NCBI RefSeq assembly: GCF_041052385.1
Contig: NZ_CP163439.1
Location: forward strand, 1,116,001 to 1,180,000
Direction of reading: 5' to 3'
DNA length: 64,000 nucleotides
Origin: Streptomyces sp. R28
Lineage (GTDB): Bacteria > Actinomycetota > Actinomycetes > Streptomycetales > Streptomycetaceae
Under the pieces are notes generated by a model, which was not told where the DNA came from, made no database searches, and worked only from the letters and a program-made list of their open reading frames with translations. This document shows, one piece after another, positions 15,636-24,023 of the stretch; position 1 is the stretch's first letter, and each line of letters starts with the position of its first letter. The position numbers and the translations under genes were made by a program.

Positions 15636-18082
15636 CGGGTACGACCTCCCCGGCCTTCATGTGTGACGCCCACACGGCCCTGGCCCTCATGTGCGGCGCG
15701 CACATAGCCCGACTCCCCATGTGTGGCGCGCACATAGCCCTGACTCCCATGTGCGGCGCGCACACGTCCCCGGCCCCCATGTGTGCCGCGCACACGTCCC
15801 CGAGCCGGCGTCGGCTGCCAGGCCCGCAGCCGCAGGCTGTTGCCCACCACGAGCAGTGAGCTCGCCGACATGGCCACCGCGGCGACCATCGGGTTGAGCA
15901 GGCCGACCATGGCGAGCGGCACGGTCACGACGTTGTAGCCGAAGGCCCACAGCAGGTTGACGCGGATCGTGCCCAGCGTGCGCCGGGCGAGCCGCACCGC
16001 GTCCCCGAGCGCCTCGATGTCGCCACGCACCAGGGTCACGTCGGCGGCCCCGATGGCGACGTCCGTGCCCGTGCCCATGGCGATGCCGAGGTCGGCGCCG
16101 GCCAGTGCGGCCGCGTCGTTGACGCCGTCGCCGACGACCGCGACCCGGCGGCCCTGTGCCCTCAACTCCCGTACGAGGTCGGCCTTGTCCTCGGGTGTGC
16201 AGCGCGCGTGCACCTCGTCGATGCCGAGCGCGGCGGCGACCGCGCGGGCCGGTGCGTCGTGGTCTCCGGTGGCGAGCACCGGGTGCACACCGAGGCGCCG
16301 TAGCCGGTCCACGGCACGGTAGCTGCCGGGTCGTACGACGTCCCCGACCTCGATCAGTGCCTCCGTCGCACCGTCGACGCGGACGAGGACCGGCGTGTGC
16401 GCGGCGGCCTCCATTGCCGGGAGGGCGTCCGTCAGTGCTGCGGGCAACTCGCGGTCGGGCGCGCGGACTTCGACCAGTCGCCCCTCGACCCGGCCGCGCA
16501 CGCCCCGGCCCGCCTCCGCGCGGAAGTCGCGCACCTCGGGCAACGTCGCCTGCTCGGGCAGGGTCCGGCAGGCGTACGCGGCGATCGCGCGACCCAGCGG
16601 GTGTTCCGAGCCCTGCTCCACCGCCCCGGCCAGCCGCAGTACGGCCTCCTTGCCGAGCCCGCCGGGCACGGCCGTGACGCGGGTGACGCTCATGTGCCCG
16701 GAGGTGAGGGTGCCGGTCTTGTCGAGGACGACGGTGTCGATGTGCTGGAGCCCCTCCAGAGCCTGCGGGCCCCGGACCATGACGCCCAGCTGCGCGCCGC
16801 GCCCGGTGGCGGCCATCAGCGCGGTCGGGGTCGCCAGGCCCAGCGCGCAGGGGCACGCCACGACCAGGACGGCCACGCACGCGGTGATCGCCGCCTGGGG
16901 ATCGGCCCCGGCCCCGAGCCAGAAGCCGAGCACGGTGACGGCCAGCGCCAGCACCACGGGCACGAACACCCCGGCCACGGCGTCGGCCAGCCGCTGCGCC
17001 CGCGCCTTCCCCGCCTGGGCCTCCGTCACGAGCCGTGTGATGCGCGCGAGTTGCGTGTCCGCGCCCACCGCCATGGCCCGCACGTGCAGCAGCCCGCCCG
17101 CGTTGACGGCGCCGCCCACCACCGGCGACCCGGTCCCGACCTCGACGGGCTCGCTCTCCCCGGTGACGAGCGAGAGGTCCACGGCGGAGTTGCCCTCCAC
17201 CACCTCACCGTCGGTGGCGACCCGCTCTCCGGGCCGTACGACGAAGACCTGCCCGACCGCCAACTCCTCGATGGGGACGAGGAGTTCGGTGCCGTCGTCC
17301 TCGCGTACCGACACTTCCTTGGCGGCGAGCCGGGCGAGTGAGCGCAGTGCCGCCCCGGTGCCGTGCCGCGCCCGCGCCTCCAGGAACCGTCCCGCCAGCA
17401 CGAACAGCGGTACGCCGACGGCCGCTTCGAGATACAGGTGCGCGACGCCGTCCGCGGCGGAGGTCAGCAGACTGAACGGCATCCGCATCCCGGGGACTCC
17501 CGCGCCGCCGAGGAACAGGGCGTACGCCGACCAGGAGAAGGACGCCACGACGCCCAGTGAGACCAGCGTGTCCATCGTCGCCGTCGAGTGGCGCAGCCCG
17601 CGCAGTGCCCGCACATGGAACGGCCAGGCACTCCACACGGCGACCGGCGCGGCCAGCACGAAGCACAGCCACTGCCAGTTACGGAACTGCCAGGCGGGCA
17701 CCATCGACAGCACGAGCACCGGCACCGCGAGCAGCGCGGTGACCAGCAGCCGGACACGTTCCTGACGGACGTCGTCGGACTCCGGTCGCTCCCCGCTCTC
17801 GTATTGGTCCCCCCTCTCGTGTTCGTCCCCGCGCTCCCGCTTCTTCGGCGGCTCGGGCAACGCGGCCGTGTATCCGGCCTGTTCGACGGTCGCCACCAGC
17901 TCCTCGGGGCGTACGTCCGGCGGGTGGCTCACCCGGGCGCGCCCGGTGGCCAGGTTCACCGTCGCGCTCACGCCCTCCAGCTTCGCGAGCTTCTTCTCCA
18001 CCCGCCGTACGCAGGCCGCGCAGGTCATCCCGCCGACGGTCAGGTCTGTGGTGGTCATCGGGGGTGCCGGTTCGATGGCCAT
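15632..18082 (-). CDS. copA: Copper-transporting P1B-type ATPase
   Basis: A heavy-metal P-type ATPase of about 816 residues. It has one N-terminal metal-binding domain with GGMTCAACVRRV (CxxC at 21-24), eight predicted membrane helices, the CPC motif in VACPCALGLATPTAL, the phosphorylation site DKTGTLTSG and the hinge GDGVNDAAAL. The CPC plus MSASSLLVVGNSLRL in the last helix is the copper(I)/silver pattern. The start ATG 18082 overlaps the preceding small gene as TGATG; an internal ATG at 18058 is an alternative. The final 50-60 residues are a run of five ten-residue repeats ending in H, encoded by a 30-bp tandem array, which is not part of the usual family. Confidence 0.93.
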   Translation of the reverse strand: MAIEPAPPMTTTDLTVGGMTCAACVRRVEKKLAKLEGVSATVNLATGRARVSHPPDVRPEELVATVEQAGYTAALPEPPKKRERGDEHERGDQYESGERPESDDVRQERVRLLVTALLAVPVLVLSMVPAWQFRNWQWLCFVLAAPVAVWSAWPFHVRALRGLRHSTATMDTLVSLGVVASFSWSAYALFLGGAGVPGMRMPFSLLTSAADGVAHLYLEAAVGVPLFVLAGRFLEARARHGTGAALRSLARLAAKEVSVREDDGTELLVPIEELAVGQVFVVRPGERVATDGEVVEGNSAVDLSLVTGESEPVEVGTGSPVVGGAVNAGGLLHVRAMAVGADTQLARITRLVTEAQAGKARAQRLADAVAGVFVPVVLALAVTVLGFWLGAGADPQAAITACVAVLVVACPCALGLATPTALMAATGRGAQLGVMVRGPQALEGLQHIDTVVLDKTGTLTSGHMSVTRVTAVPGGLGKEAVLRLAGAVEQGSEHPLGRAIAAYACRTLPEQATLPEVRDFRAEAGRGVRGRVEGRLVEVRAPDRELPAALTDALPAMEAAAHTPVLVRVDGATEALIEVGDVVRPGSYRAVDRLRRLGVHPVLATGDHDAPARAVAAALGIDEVHARCTPEDKADLVRELRAQGRRVAVVGDGVNDAAALAGADLGIAMGTGTDVAIGAADVTLVRGDIEALGDAVRLARRTLGTIRVNLLWAFGYNVVTVPLAMVGLLNPMVAAVAMSASSLLVVGNSLRLRAWQPTPARGRVRGTHGGRGRVRAAHGSQGYVRATHGESGYVRAAHEGQGRVGVTHEGRGGRTR
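15658..15807. repeat. Five 30-bp tandem repeats in the copA 3' end
   Basis: Five head-to-tail units of exactly 30 bp starting at 15658, 15688, 15718, 15748 and 15778, each beginning CATGTGnGGCGCGCACA. Each unit contains the inverted repeat TGTGC-GGCGC-GCACA, best preserved in the middle three. In the copA frame each unit encodes ten residues around VRAAH. The array lies just upstream of the PCuAC start. Confidence 0.9.
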
Positions 18083-18288
18083 CAGCCGCCGCTCCCGTGC
18101 CGCATGCCCATGTCCCCCATGTCCCCTACGTCCGTGCCGCCGCCGCCTTCGCCGCTCGTTCCCGAGCGGTGCATGCCGGGCGCGACGGGTCCGGTGGCCG
18201 CGCCGACGACGTACGACACCGTGAAGATCACGGCGAGCAGCAGCAGAATCCCGCAGAGGGCGGGCGGCACAAGTGGGGGTTGTTTCAT
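18082..18288 (-). CDS. Small membrane protein with Met/His tail
   Basis: A 68-residue protein with one N-terminal membrane helix (about 8-30, PPALCGILLLLAVIFTVSYVV) and a Gly-rich tail ending DMGDMGMRHGSGG with several Met and His. The start 18288 has AGGAGG seven bases upstream, and the stop overlaps the copA start, so it is co-translated with the pump. The tail could hand copper to, or sense it for, CopA. No characterised homologue is recognised. Confidence 0.75.
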   Translation of the reverse strand: MKQPPLVPPALCGILLLLAVIFTVSYVVGAATGPVAPGMHRSGTSGEGGGGTDVGDMGDMGMRHGSGG

Positions 18289-18386
18289 CGACGGCCTCCT
18301 GACGCACGTACCGCTACAGGAGTCGGGCGCGGAGGGCCGGGAGTTCCCGGCCGCCGTCACGGAAAGGCTCGCAGCGACGGCTCGCC

Positions 18387-19115
18387 TCAGGAAGTCCCGC
18401 CGCGTCGGCTCCTGAACCACCACACCCCGGCGCCGAGCGCGACCACGACAGCGGCGCCGATGCCGAGCGGCACGGCGACCGGCGTGCCGTCGTCGCCTTC
18501 CGTCTCGTCCGCCGCGGCCTGGGCCGGCGGGGTCGACGGTGCGCCGGTCGTCGGCGATGTCGTCGTCGGCTCCTCGGTGGGCGTGGGGCTCACGACCTTC
18601 GCGCCGGGTGCGGCGGCCTGCAGTGCCAACTGCGGCGCGGGGTGGCCGTGACCGTGCTCGTCGCCGGCGCTCCCCTCCTCCAGTTCGATCCAGCGGTCGA
18701 CGCGGCCGTCGCCATAGGTCTGCAGGGTCTTGAAGACCAGCGTCTTGGCGTCGGGCAACTGCCGTACGGCGACGACGTACTCGGCGTCCTCGCCGACCGC
18801 GAGCTTCGGCCCGGACACGGTGTAACCGCGGCTGGTGGGCGCGAGCTTCCAGCCCTTGGGGCCCTCCTTGTAGGTGATGTCCTCCGGCGTGATGCCCTCG
18901 GGCAGGATCACCTCCAGCTTGCTGATCCCGGCGGATCCGGACTCCGACTCCGCGGTGAAGGTCAGCGCGACGTTCTGGTCCAGCGCCCTGGCGCCCTCCG
19001 CCTCGACCTCGGTGTGCGCCGCGGCCGGTCCCGCGGCGGCTACGGCGACCGCGAACGCGACCGCGGCGAGGGCGCCGGTGCGACGCAGGCTGTGGGTCAG
19101 GGTGGGGCGGGGCAC
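18387..19115 (-). CDS. ycnI: YcnI-like copper-binding protein (DUF1775)
   Basis: A secreted, membrane-anchored protein of 242 residues. It has a Sec signal peptide ending AAAHTEVE, so mature His1 is exposed, which is the copper(II) ligand in the YcnI family, along with a tryptophan matched here by PKGWKL. The DUF1775 domain covers about 34-150. A short His-containing stretch (DEHGHGHPAP), a Pro/Thr-rich linker and one C-terminal helix (about 213-233) follow, ending RSRRGG. It is first of the tightly packed copper genes here, on the same strand as copA. Confidence 0.88.
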   Translation of the reverse strand: MPRPTLTHSLRRTGALAAVAFAVAVAAAGPAAAHTEVEAEGARALDQNVALTFTAESESGSAGISKLEVILPEGITPEDITYKEGPKGWKLAPTSRGYTVSGPKLAVGEDAEYVVAVRQLPDAKTLVFKTLQTYGDGRVDRWIELEEGSAGDEHGHGHPAPQLALQAAAPGAKVVSPTPTEEPTTTSPTTGAPSTPPAQAAADETEGDDGTPVAVPLGIGAAVVVALGAGVWWFRSRRGGTS

Positions 19116-19170
19116 GTGTGACTCCCTCGTACTGGTGATGTGGTCGCTGCATTCAAGCGCAGGGGACGCC

Positions 19171-19776
19171 TCAACGCGAGGGGCCCTCGGGCTGAGGAGG
19201 ATGACGAAGGCAAGAGGCGACGACCACGAAGGGCCACAAGGACTGAAGGGCCGTCACAAGGCGTTCGGCGACACCGTCGGAACCGCCCTGATTCATTTCG
19301 ACCATGAACCAAGCCGCACTGACGAGCATCAGTGTGGTCGCCGTGAGGGAGGGAACGGGCCGCAGTCCCCACGGCGCGGCGCCACGGCGGTCGGCGGCCA
19401 GCACCGGCCACACCGCCAGCAGGGCGAAGCCGATCGCGGTAACCGAACCGTGGCGCAGGGATCCCCCGCTGCTCGGCGGCGGGAGCAGCGCCACCACGCA
19501 CGCCGCGACCCCACCGGCGCCCAGCGCCACGCGCCCGGGAAGTGCGGCCGGGCGCAGCCCCCAGGCGGTGAGCAGGTGACAGACGCCCAGGGCGGCCAGC
19601 GCCCCGGTCATCACCCAGAACCCCGCGGCGCCGTAGGCCGCGAGGACGCTGATCGTCTGCGTGGCAGGGTCGTAGGCGGGCCCTTCGAGCAGCGCCGCGA
19701 TCGTCCATCCTCCGATCAGCACTACTGGCGCACATCCCGACGAAAGCAAGGCCCATCTTGCGACAGATTGCATCAA
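19171..19776 (-). CDS. DUF998-like membrane protein
   Basis: An integral membrane protein of 201 residues with about six helices. It begins LLSSGCAPVVLIGGWTIAALLEGPAYDP, with the Tyr-Asp-Pro-x-x-x-Thr-x-S motif (YDPATQTISVLAAYG) typical of DUF998. Function of the family is unknown. It ends 55 bases before ycnI on the same strand and may be the first gene of the copper run or an independent gene. Confidence 0.8.
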   Translation of the reverse strand: MMQSVARWALLSSGCAPVVLIGGWTIAALLEGPAYDPATQTISVLAAYGAAGFWVMTGALAALGVCHLLTAWGLRPAALPGRVALGAGGVAACVVALLPPPSSGGSLRHGSVTAIGFALLAVWPVLAADRRGAAPWGLRPVPSLTATTLMLVSAAWFMVEMNQGGSDGVAERLVTALQSLWPFVVVASCLRHPPQPEGPSR

Positions 19777-20227
19777 GCCACCGTAAAACGCCCCCTTCCA
19801 TCACCCGCCGCACACACGCCGCACCGCCAGACCACCGTGCGCACGTTCTTGCCGGTCGGCGACCACGGCGAGGATGCCGGAGCAAAACGGGCCGACGGCC
19901 GAGGCGATGGAGATACTCAGGACGGCTCGAAAATGGCCGTGGGAAAGCGGCCGCGATTTCCCAAGTCCCTTGTCCCGTACCGCCGAAGCGCGGTGGTGGC
20001 ATCGTAGGGAAGGGGAGGGCCTTTGACCGGAACAAGAAATGCGCCGGAGAAAGGCCCCCCGGGGGGCGTATGGCTGGCGTGCGGCGAACAATAGGGCGAG
20101 CGTCGAACGGATCGACCGTAAACGCCAGGCCGCGCCACCCCTTCCGGCTCATAGAAATATCCACCAGCATGAAGGGCCCTGAAAGGCCCTCAATGGGCCG
20201 GCCGGGCAGAGAGTGCTGGGGGTAGAA
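19777..20227. other. Intergenic region between divergent genes
   Basis: About 450 bases with no supported gene, between the DUF998 gene and the first small paralogue. It is somewhat less GC-rich than the genes. A short hairpin AGGGCC-CTGAAA-GGCCCT lies near 20170-20187, about 40 bases before the next start. It presumably holds two divergent promoters. Confidence 0.5.
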
Positions 20228-20698
20228 ATGCAGCGCACCATGGGGAAGCACGCCGTCGAGTGGCTGGCGGAGGCCGCCACGGATCCTCGGGCGTGCAAAC
20301 AGCAGTGGGACGACGGCGCGGATGCGGTCCTGCTGGAGGCCGGACGGCTCTGGGACGTGCTCACCGTCCCCGAGCACCTCGGCCTGAGCGCCCTGGATCT
20401 CCTGAGACGGGCGCGGTTGCGGGCGTCCGGCCCCGTCCTCGTGAACTGCGGGGCGCGCCGGGTCGGATTCTTCCTCCCGCCCGATCCGGCCACCGAGTGG
20501 GTCGGGCCCGGCGTACGGCATGTCGGCAGGGGGTCATGGGTTGCCGTACCGCCGCCCTACCGGTCCTCCGGATGGCGTCTGGAGTGGCTGCTGCCGCCCG
20601 ACGGCACCGGCGCCCTGTACGACCCGGCCGTCGTGGAGTTGGCGCTGCGCGAGGCCGGCGGCACGCTGGCGGTACTGGCGCGCGTCAGTCGGCCGTGA
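20228..20698 (+). CDS. Small Streptomyces protein, paralogue A
   Basis: A 156-residue soluble protein. It reads VEWLAEAATDPRACKQQW near the start, then GRLWDVLTVPEHLG, RRVGFFLPPDP, VGPGVRHVGRGSWVAVPPP and EWLLPPDGTGALYDP. The order of blocks resembles the N-terminal part of primase-polymerase-like actinobacterial proteins, but the catalytic acidic residues are not visible, so activity is doubtful. The ATG at 20228 follows GGGGG closely; ATG 20240 is an alternative. A second copy lies at 23035-23589. Function unknown. Confidence 0.75.
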   Translation: MQRTMGKHAVEWLAEAATDPRACKQQWDDGADAVLLEAGRLWDVLTVPEHLGLSALDLLRRARLRASGPVLVNCGARRVGFFLPPDPATEWVGPGVRHVGRGSWVAVPPPYRSSGWRLEWLLPPDGTGALYDPAVVELALREAGGTLAVLARVSRP

Positions 20699-21089
20699 GC
20701 GGAGCGGTGACACTGACGCGTCCGCTGCTCCCGTCCCACTCCCACACGACTGCCGGTCCGGGGAGACCCCGGGGGACGACAACGGCCGGTACGCGCCCGG
20801 TCGCCTCGACGCGCCGCTCACCCGTCGGTTCGGCGTCGACGGCCCGGGCCGGGCCGGTCCACCGGCCGACCGCCCAGGAGGTGACGGCCTGCCCTTGACC
20901 ATCGGCGGCGGCAACGGAATCCCACCAAGTGTCGCGGCGCCCCGGAACCGCGCGGCCGTTGGCGCGCCACTCGGCGACGAGCGCCGCGTAGATCGACGGC
21001 CGGCCCGGGACACCGGTCGCCGGTACGACGTACGACAGGGGGGCGTCCTCACTTCCGAGCACACGCCGCGCCGCCTCAGAGCTGTCCAT
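20685..21089 (-). CDS. Hypothetical protein
   Basis: A predicted protein of about 134 residues beginning MDSSEAARRVLGSEDAPLSYVV. It contains RPSIYAALVAEWRANGRAVPGRRDTWW and AVTSWAVGRWTGPARAVDAEP, and ends in a beta-rich stretch. Codon usage supports coding. The start is uncertain; ATG 21164 would add 25 residues, and neither has a strong ribosome binding site. It converges with paralogue A and overlaps its end by 14 bases. I do not recognise the family. Confidence 0.5.
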   Translation of the reverse strand: MDSSEAARRVLGSEDAPLSYVVPATGVPGRPSIYAALVAEWRANGRAVPGRRDTWWDSVAAADGQGQAVTSWAVGRWTGPARAVDAEPTGERRVEATGRVPAVVVPRGLPGPAVVWEWDGSSGRVSVTAPLTAD

Positions 21090-21232
21090 GCCGGGGCAAC
21101 GCCGAGGCGTGCGCCGGTGGTACGCCCGCCGCCCCTGCTGCCACCCAGTCGAGTGAGACCCCATCCCCCGGATGGAGCCACGCCGCGCTCGACATACACG
21201 GTCCGCCCTAGATCGAGACAGGAGCCGCGTCC

Positions 21233-21415
21233 ATGGACCGACGACACCACGTCCTCTCCCTCTTCGGCATCCGCAACGACGCCGAAGAGCCCCCCGACTG
21301 CCCGTGGTGCGCCGCGCTGCGTGAGTCGAGCCTGCCGCCGACGGCACAGCCGTCCCAGACGCCGGCACGACGGCATGACCCGTATGTCTCAGGAGCCCAG
21401 TACGACGACTGGTGA
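21233..21415 (+). CDS. Small CxxC-containing protein
   Basis: A 60-residue protein starting MDRRHHVLSLFGIRNDAEE and holding a CPWC motif (residues 23-26), which is either a redox or a zinc-type pair. The ATG is preceded by ACAGGAG at good spacing, the best reason to believe the gene. It converges with the phosphatase gene. No family recognised. Confidence 0.5.
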   Translation: MDRRHHVLSLFGIRNDAEEPPDCPWCAALRESSLPPTAQPSQTPARRHDPYVSGAQYDDW

Positions 21416-21428
21416 GGGACGGTACGGC

Positions 21429-22688
21429 TCAGGGCGGCGGCCCGTCGTGGGTCTGCGGGGTGCGCTGGTGCAACTGGGCGGCGAGTACGGCGACGTCGTC
21501 CTCGGCGTGCCGGGCGTCGAGGCGGGCGAGCACCGTGTCGATGACGTCCTCGACGCCTGCGGCGGACGCGAAGCCGACGCCGGCCAGCCGGTCCAGGGAC
21601 TGGTCGATGTCCTCGCCGCGGTGTTCTACGAGCCCGTCGGTGAACAGCAGCAGCGTCTGGGTCGGGTCCAGCCGATAGGTGGCCGGCTCGTAGCCGCCGA
21701 GGCCGGTGCCCAGGGGCGGGCCGACCGGCACCGGCAGCAGTGAGGTGTGCCCCTCCCCGTCGATCACAGCCGGGGGCAGATGGCCGGCGCTGGCCAGGGT
21801 CACCTGCCCCCGGTTGGGGTCGAGGCGCGCGATCAGGCAGGTGGCCGGGCGGCGCTCCGGCTCCGCGGAGGCGATGTCGTCGAGCTGGCGCAGCACGCGG
21901 TGCGGCGGAAGGTCGGCGGAGGCGATGTAGCGCAGGGCGGAGCGGTAGGCGGTCATGTCCACGGCGGCCTCCAGGCCGTGCCCCATGACGTCGCCGACGA
22001 CGAGCAGCGTCCGGCCGAAGTGCAGACGGACGGTCTCGCACCAGTCGCCGCCGACCAGGGTGCTCTGCCCGACGGGCATGTAGCGGATGGCGACGTCGAG
22101 GTTCAGGTGCGGGCGACCGGGTTCGGCGAGCAGGGCCCGCTGGAGCTTGCCGACGATGCCCCTGACCCGGTCGTGCTCCCGGGCGTGCCGGATGTGGGAG
22201 GCGGCGCGGTCGGCGAGGAGGGCGAGGAGTTCGGCCTCCTCGCGGGTGAACGGTGCCCGGTCGCGGGCGCAGACCAGCACGCCGTAACGGTGCTCGGTGG
22301 TGGCCAGCGGAACGCAGAGCGCCGGCCGGGCGCCGCCGGGCACCGGATACGGCCCCCCGTCCTCGCCCGGACCGGCCGTTCCCCGTGCCGCGGCCAGGGC
22401 CCACGGGGCGTCGGGCAGCGCCGCGGGGTCCCCGTGGACGTCCTCGTACTGCGCCCCGGCCTCACCCGTGCCCCGCAGCACCGCCGCCGTACCGTCCACC
22501 TGCCCGGCGGCCTCCCGGGTCAGCTCGGCGCAGGTGGTGCGCTCGTCCAGCGTGGTGCCGATCCGGGCCGCCGCCTCACGCAGCGCGACCAGCCGCGACG
22601 GGGCGCCGAGGTCCTTTGCGGGTACGCCGCCCGGCGGGACGGGCTCCACCATCGCCGGCCCATGGAACGACTGCAGCCAACTCACCAC
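21429..22688 (-). CDS. GAF/SpoIIE-type serine phosphatase
   Basis: A signalling phosphatase of about 419 residues. An N-terminal GAF sensor domain (about 35-180, CVPLATTEHRYGVLVCARDRAPFTREEAELL) is followed by a PP2C/SpoIIE domain (about 195-405) with VGGDWCETV, VVGDVMGHGLEAAVDM, SAGHLPPAV, LLLFTDGLVEHR and EDDVAVLAAQ carrying the metal-binding aspartates. Such proteins dephosphorylate anti-sigma-factor antagonists in Streptomyces. The start is taken as GTG 22688 (VVSWLQSF), with AGGG eight bases upstream; ATG 22652 is an alternative. No antagonist or anti-sigma gene is adjacent. Confidence 0.85.
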   Translation of the reverse strand: MVSWLQSFHGPAMVEPVPPGGVPAKDLGAPSRLVALREAAARIGTTLDERTTCAELTREAAGQVDGTAAVLRGTGEAGAQYEDVHGDPAALPDAPWALAAARGTAGPGEDGGPYPVPGGARPALCVPLATTEHRYGVLVCARDRAPFTREEAELLALLADRAASHIRHAREHDRVRGIVGKLQRALLAEPGRPHLNLDVAIRYMPVGQSTLVGGDWCETVRLHFGRTLLVVGDVMGHGLEAAVDMTAYRSALRYIASADLPPHRVLRQLDDIASAEPERRPATCLIARLDPNRGQVTLASAGHLPPAVIDGEGHTSLLPVPVGPPLGTGLGGYEPATYRLDPTQTLLLFTDGLVEHRGEDIDQSLDRLAGVGFASAAGVEDVIDTVLARLDARHAEDDVAVLAAQLHQRTPQTHDGPPP

Positions 22689-23034
22689 ATCAAACACCCT
22701 AAAAGGGTGATAACCCTCATAAGTAACGCACAGAATACCCACACCTCCCTGACGCGCACCAAACAGGGTCGCCGCCCCGCGAAACGCGAGCGCAGACAGC
22801 GTGCGGGTGGTGACACGGCGGAGTCGGGCAGGCCTGGCGCCCCGGTCAGCTCCGGCGCGTTCCGCTGTCGTAGGGGCGCGCGCCCTGCCATCTGCCTGTT
22901 TGGCGCGCGGGCGCTCGCCCCATACGGGGAATTGGGCTCCGGGCCTATGGCCGCGACACCGGCCACCCGGTGCACTAGGGCATCGCCCGGTCACGGCCGT
23001 CTCGGGCGTCGGTGCACCACTGAGGAGGCTTTTG
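22689..23034. other. Intergenic region between divergent genes
   Basis: About 345 bases between the phosphatase and paralogue B, relatively AT-rich near the phosphatase start, with a small inverted repeat AGGGT-GATA-ACCCT near 22704. No gene supported. It should contain the two divergent promoters. Confidence 0.5.
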
Positions 23035-23589
23035 TTGGCGCTCACGGAGTGGACGAAGTCAATGGAATGGCTGGCCGCGGCGTCGGAGGATCCCGTCGCC
23101 TGCAAGCAGGAGTGGCAGAACGGCAGTACGGGGGTCACGCTCCTGGCGGCCGGGCGGTTCTGGGACGTGCTGATCGTGCCGGAAGAACTCGGGCTGCGCG
23201 TCGCCGATCTCCTGGAGGAGCTGCCGCTGCTCGACTCGGGCCCGTGCCTGCTGGACACCCGACGCCGCCACGTCGGCTTCCTGCTGCCCCCGGAGCCGCA
23301 GACCGTGTGGATCGGCACCGGGGTGCGCCTCCTCGGCGCGGGCACGTGGATCGCGGCTCCCGCCCCGCACTGCCGCTGGGGCGCGCTGCGCTGGCTCGTC
23401 CCGCCGGACGGCACCGGCAGGCTGACCATGCCCGAGGTCCTGGAAGTGGCCCTGCAGCGCTGCGCGAGCGAACTGTCCCGCCTCCAGGGCCACCCCGGCC
23501 GCCCCGCCCCCACGCCGCTCGCCCTGCCGACAACGGACGAGGGGCAGGACAACGGCCCGCAGCTGGTCCGCCAGGGCGCATCAGGGTGA
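23035..23589 (+). CDS. Small Streptomyces protein, paralogue B
   Basis: A protein of about 184 residues, clearly homologous to 20228-20698. Shared blocks are MEWLAAASEDPVACKQEW, GRFWDVLIVPEELG, RRHVGFLLPPEP, IGTGVRLLGAGTWIAAPAP and LRWLVPPDGTG. It has an extra Pro-rich tail of some 30 residues. The start is taken as TTG 23035, six bases after a perfect AGGAGG; ATG 23062 would lose nine residues of which some are conserved in character. Function unknown, with the same weak resemblance to primase-polymerase-like proteins. Confidence 0.75.
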   Translation: MALTEWTKSMEWLAAASEDPVACKQEWQNGSTGVTLLAAGRFWDVLIVPEELGLRVADLLEELPLLDSGPCLLDTRRRHVGFLLPPEPQTVWIGTGVRLLGAGTWIAAPAPHCRWGALRWLVPPDGTGRLTMPEVLEVALQRCASELSRLQGHPGRPAPTPLALPTTDEGQDNGPQLVRQGASG

Positions 23590-24023
23590 TACGTACGGTC
23601 GTGACCGGCGCGGCCGGATCCGGATGTCCACCAAACTCCGTCAGGGCGCACCCAATGCAGCTCGGACCTGATGCGACCGACGTCCCGCCGCTCCCAGCCC
23701 GGCCCCTGCGCGCACAGCGACGGCGTCGACGTCCGCCGCGCGGGGCAGCGGGTGTGGATCTACGGCGCCCGGTCCCAACGGCCCTTCGGCACCGTCCGCC
23801 GCACCGGTGATCTGGACCGCGTCGTCCCGGTGGACGTCCCCGAACGCACTTCGCGACAACTGACGTGAACCGGTACCACCCGACCGCGCCGCCGGTAGTC
23901 GACGCACGCTCGTCGCGGGCCCGCGTCAGCAGGGTCTGCGCCCACTGCTGGCCTGAGCACGTATCGGCGGGGCGGGCCGAACCGTGATGTGAGCGGTTCG
24001 GGCCGCGCGTGGCCCTCAGCCGG
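23590..24023. other. Intergenic region with a P450 fragment copy
   Basis: About 430 bases with no complete gene. A 42-base block near its right end (23910-23951) is an exact copy of part of the adjacent P450 gene. A 65-codon open frame at 23671-23868 exists but has no ribosome binding site or recognisable domain. The region looks like the remains of a duplication or rearrangement. Confidence 0.5.
23910..23951. repeat. 42-bp direct repeat, copy 1
   Basis: An exact 42-base match (beginning TCGTCGCGGGCCCGCGTCAG) to 24697-24738, which lies inside the P450 gene 787 bases away. The bases flanking both copies differ. Same orientation. Confidence 0.9.

Noticed and set aside
15658..15807. CRISPR-like array
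   Set aside because: The 30-bp units abut with no unique spacers, there are no cas genes, and the array lies inside the copA frame.
23671..23868. Possible 65-residue gene
   Set aside because: No ribosome binding site, no recognised domain, in a gap that looks rearranged.
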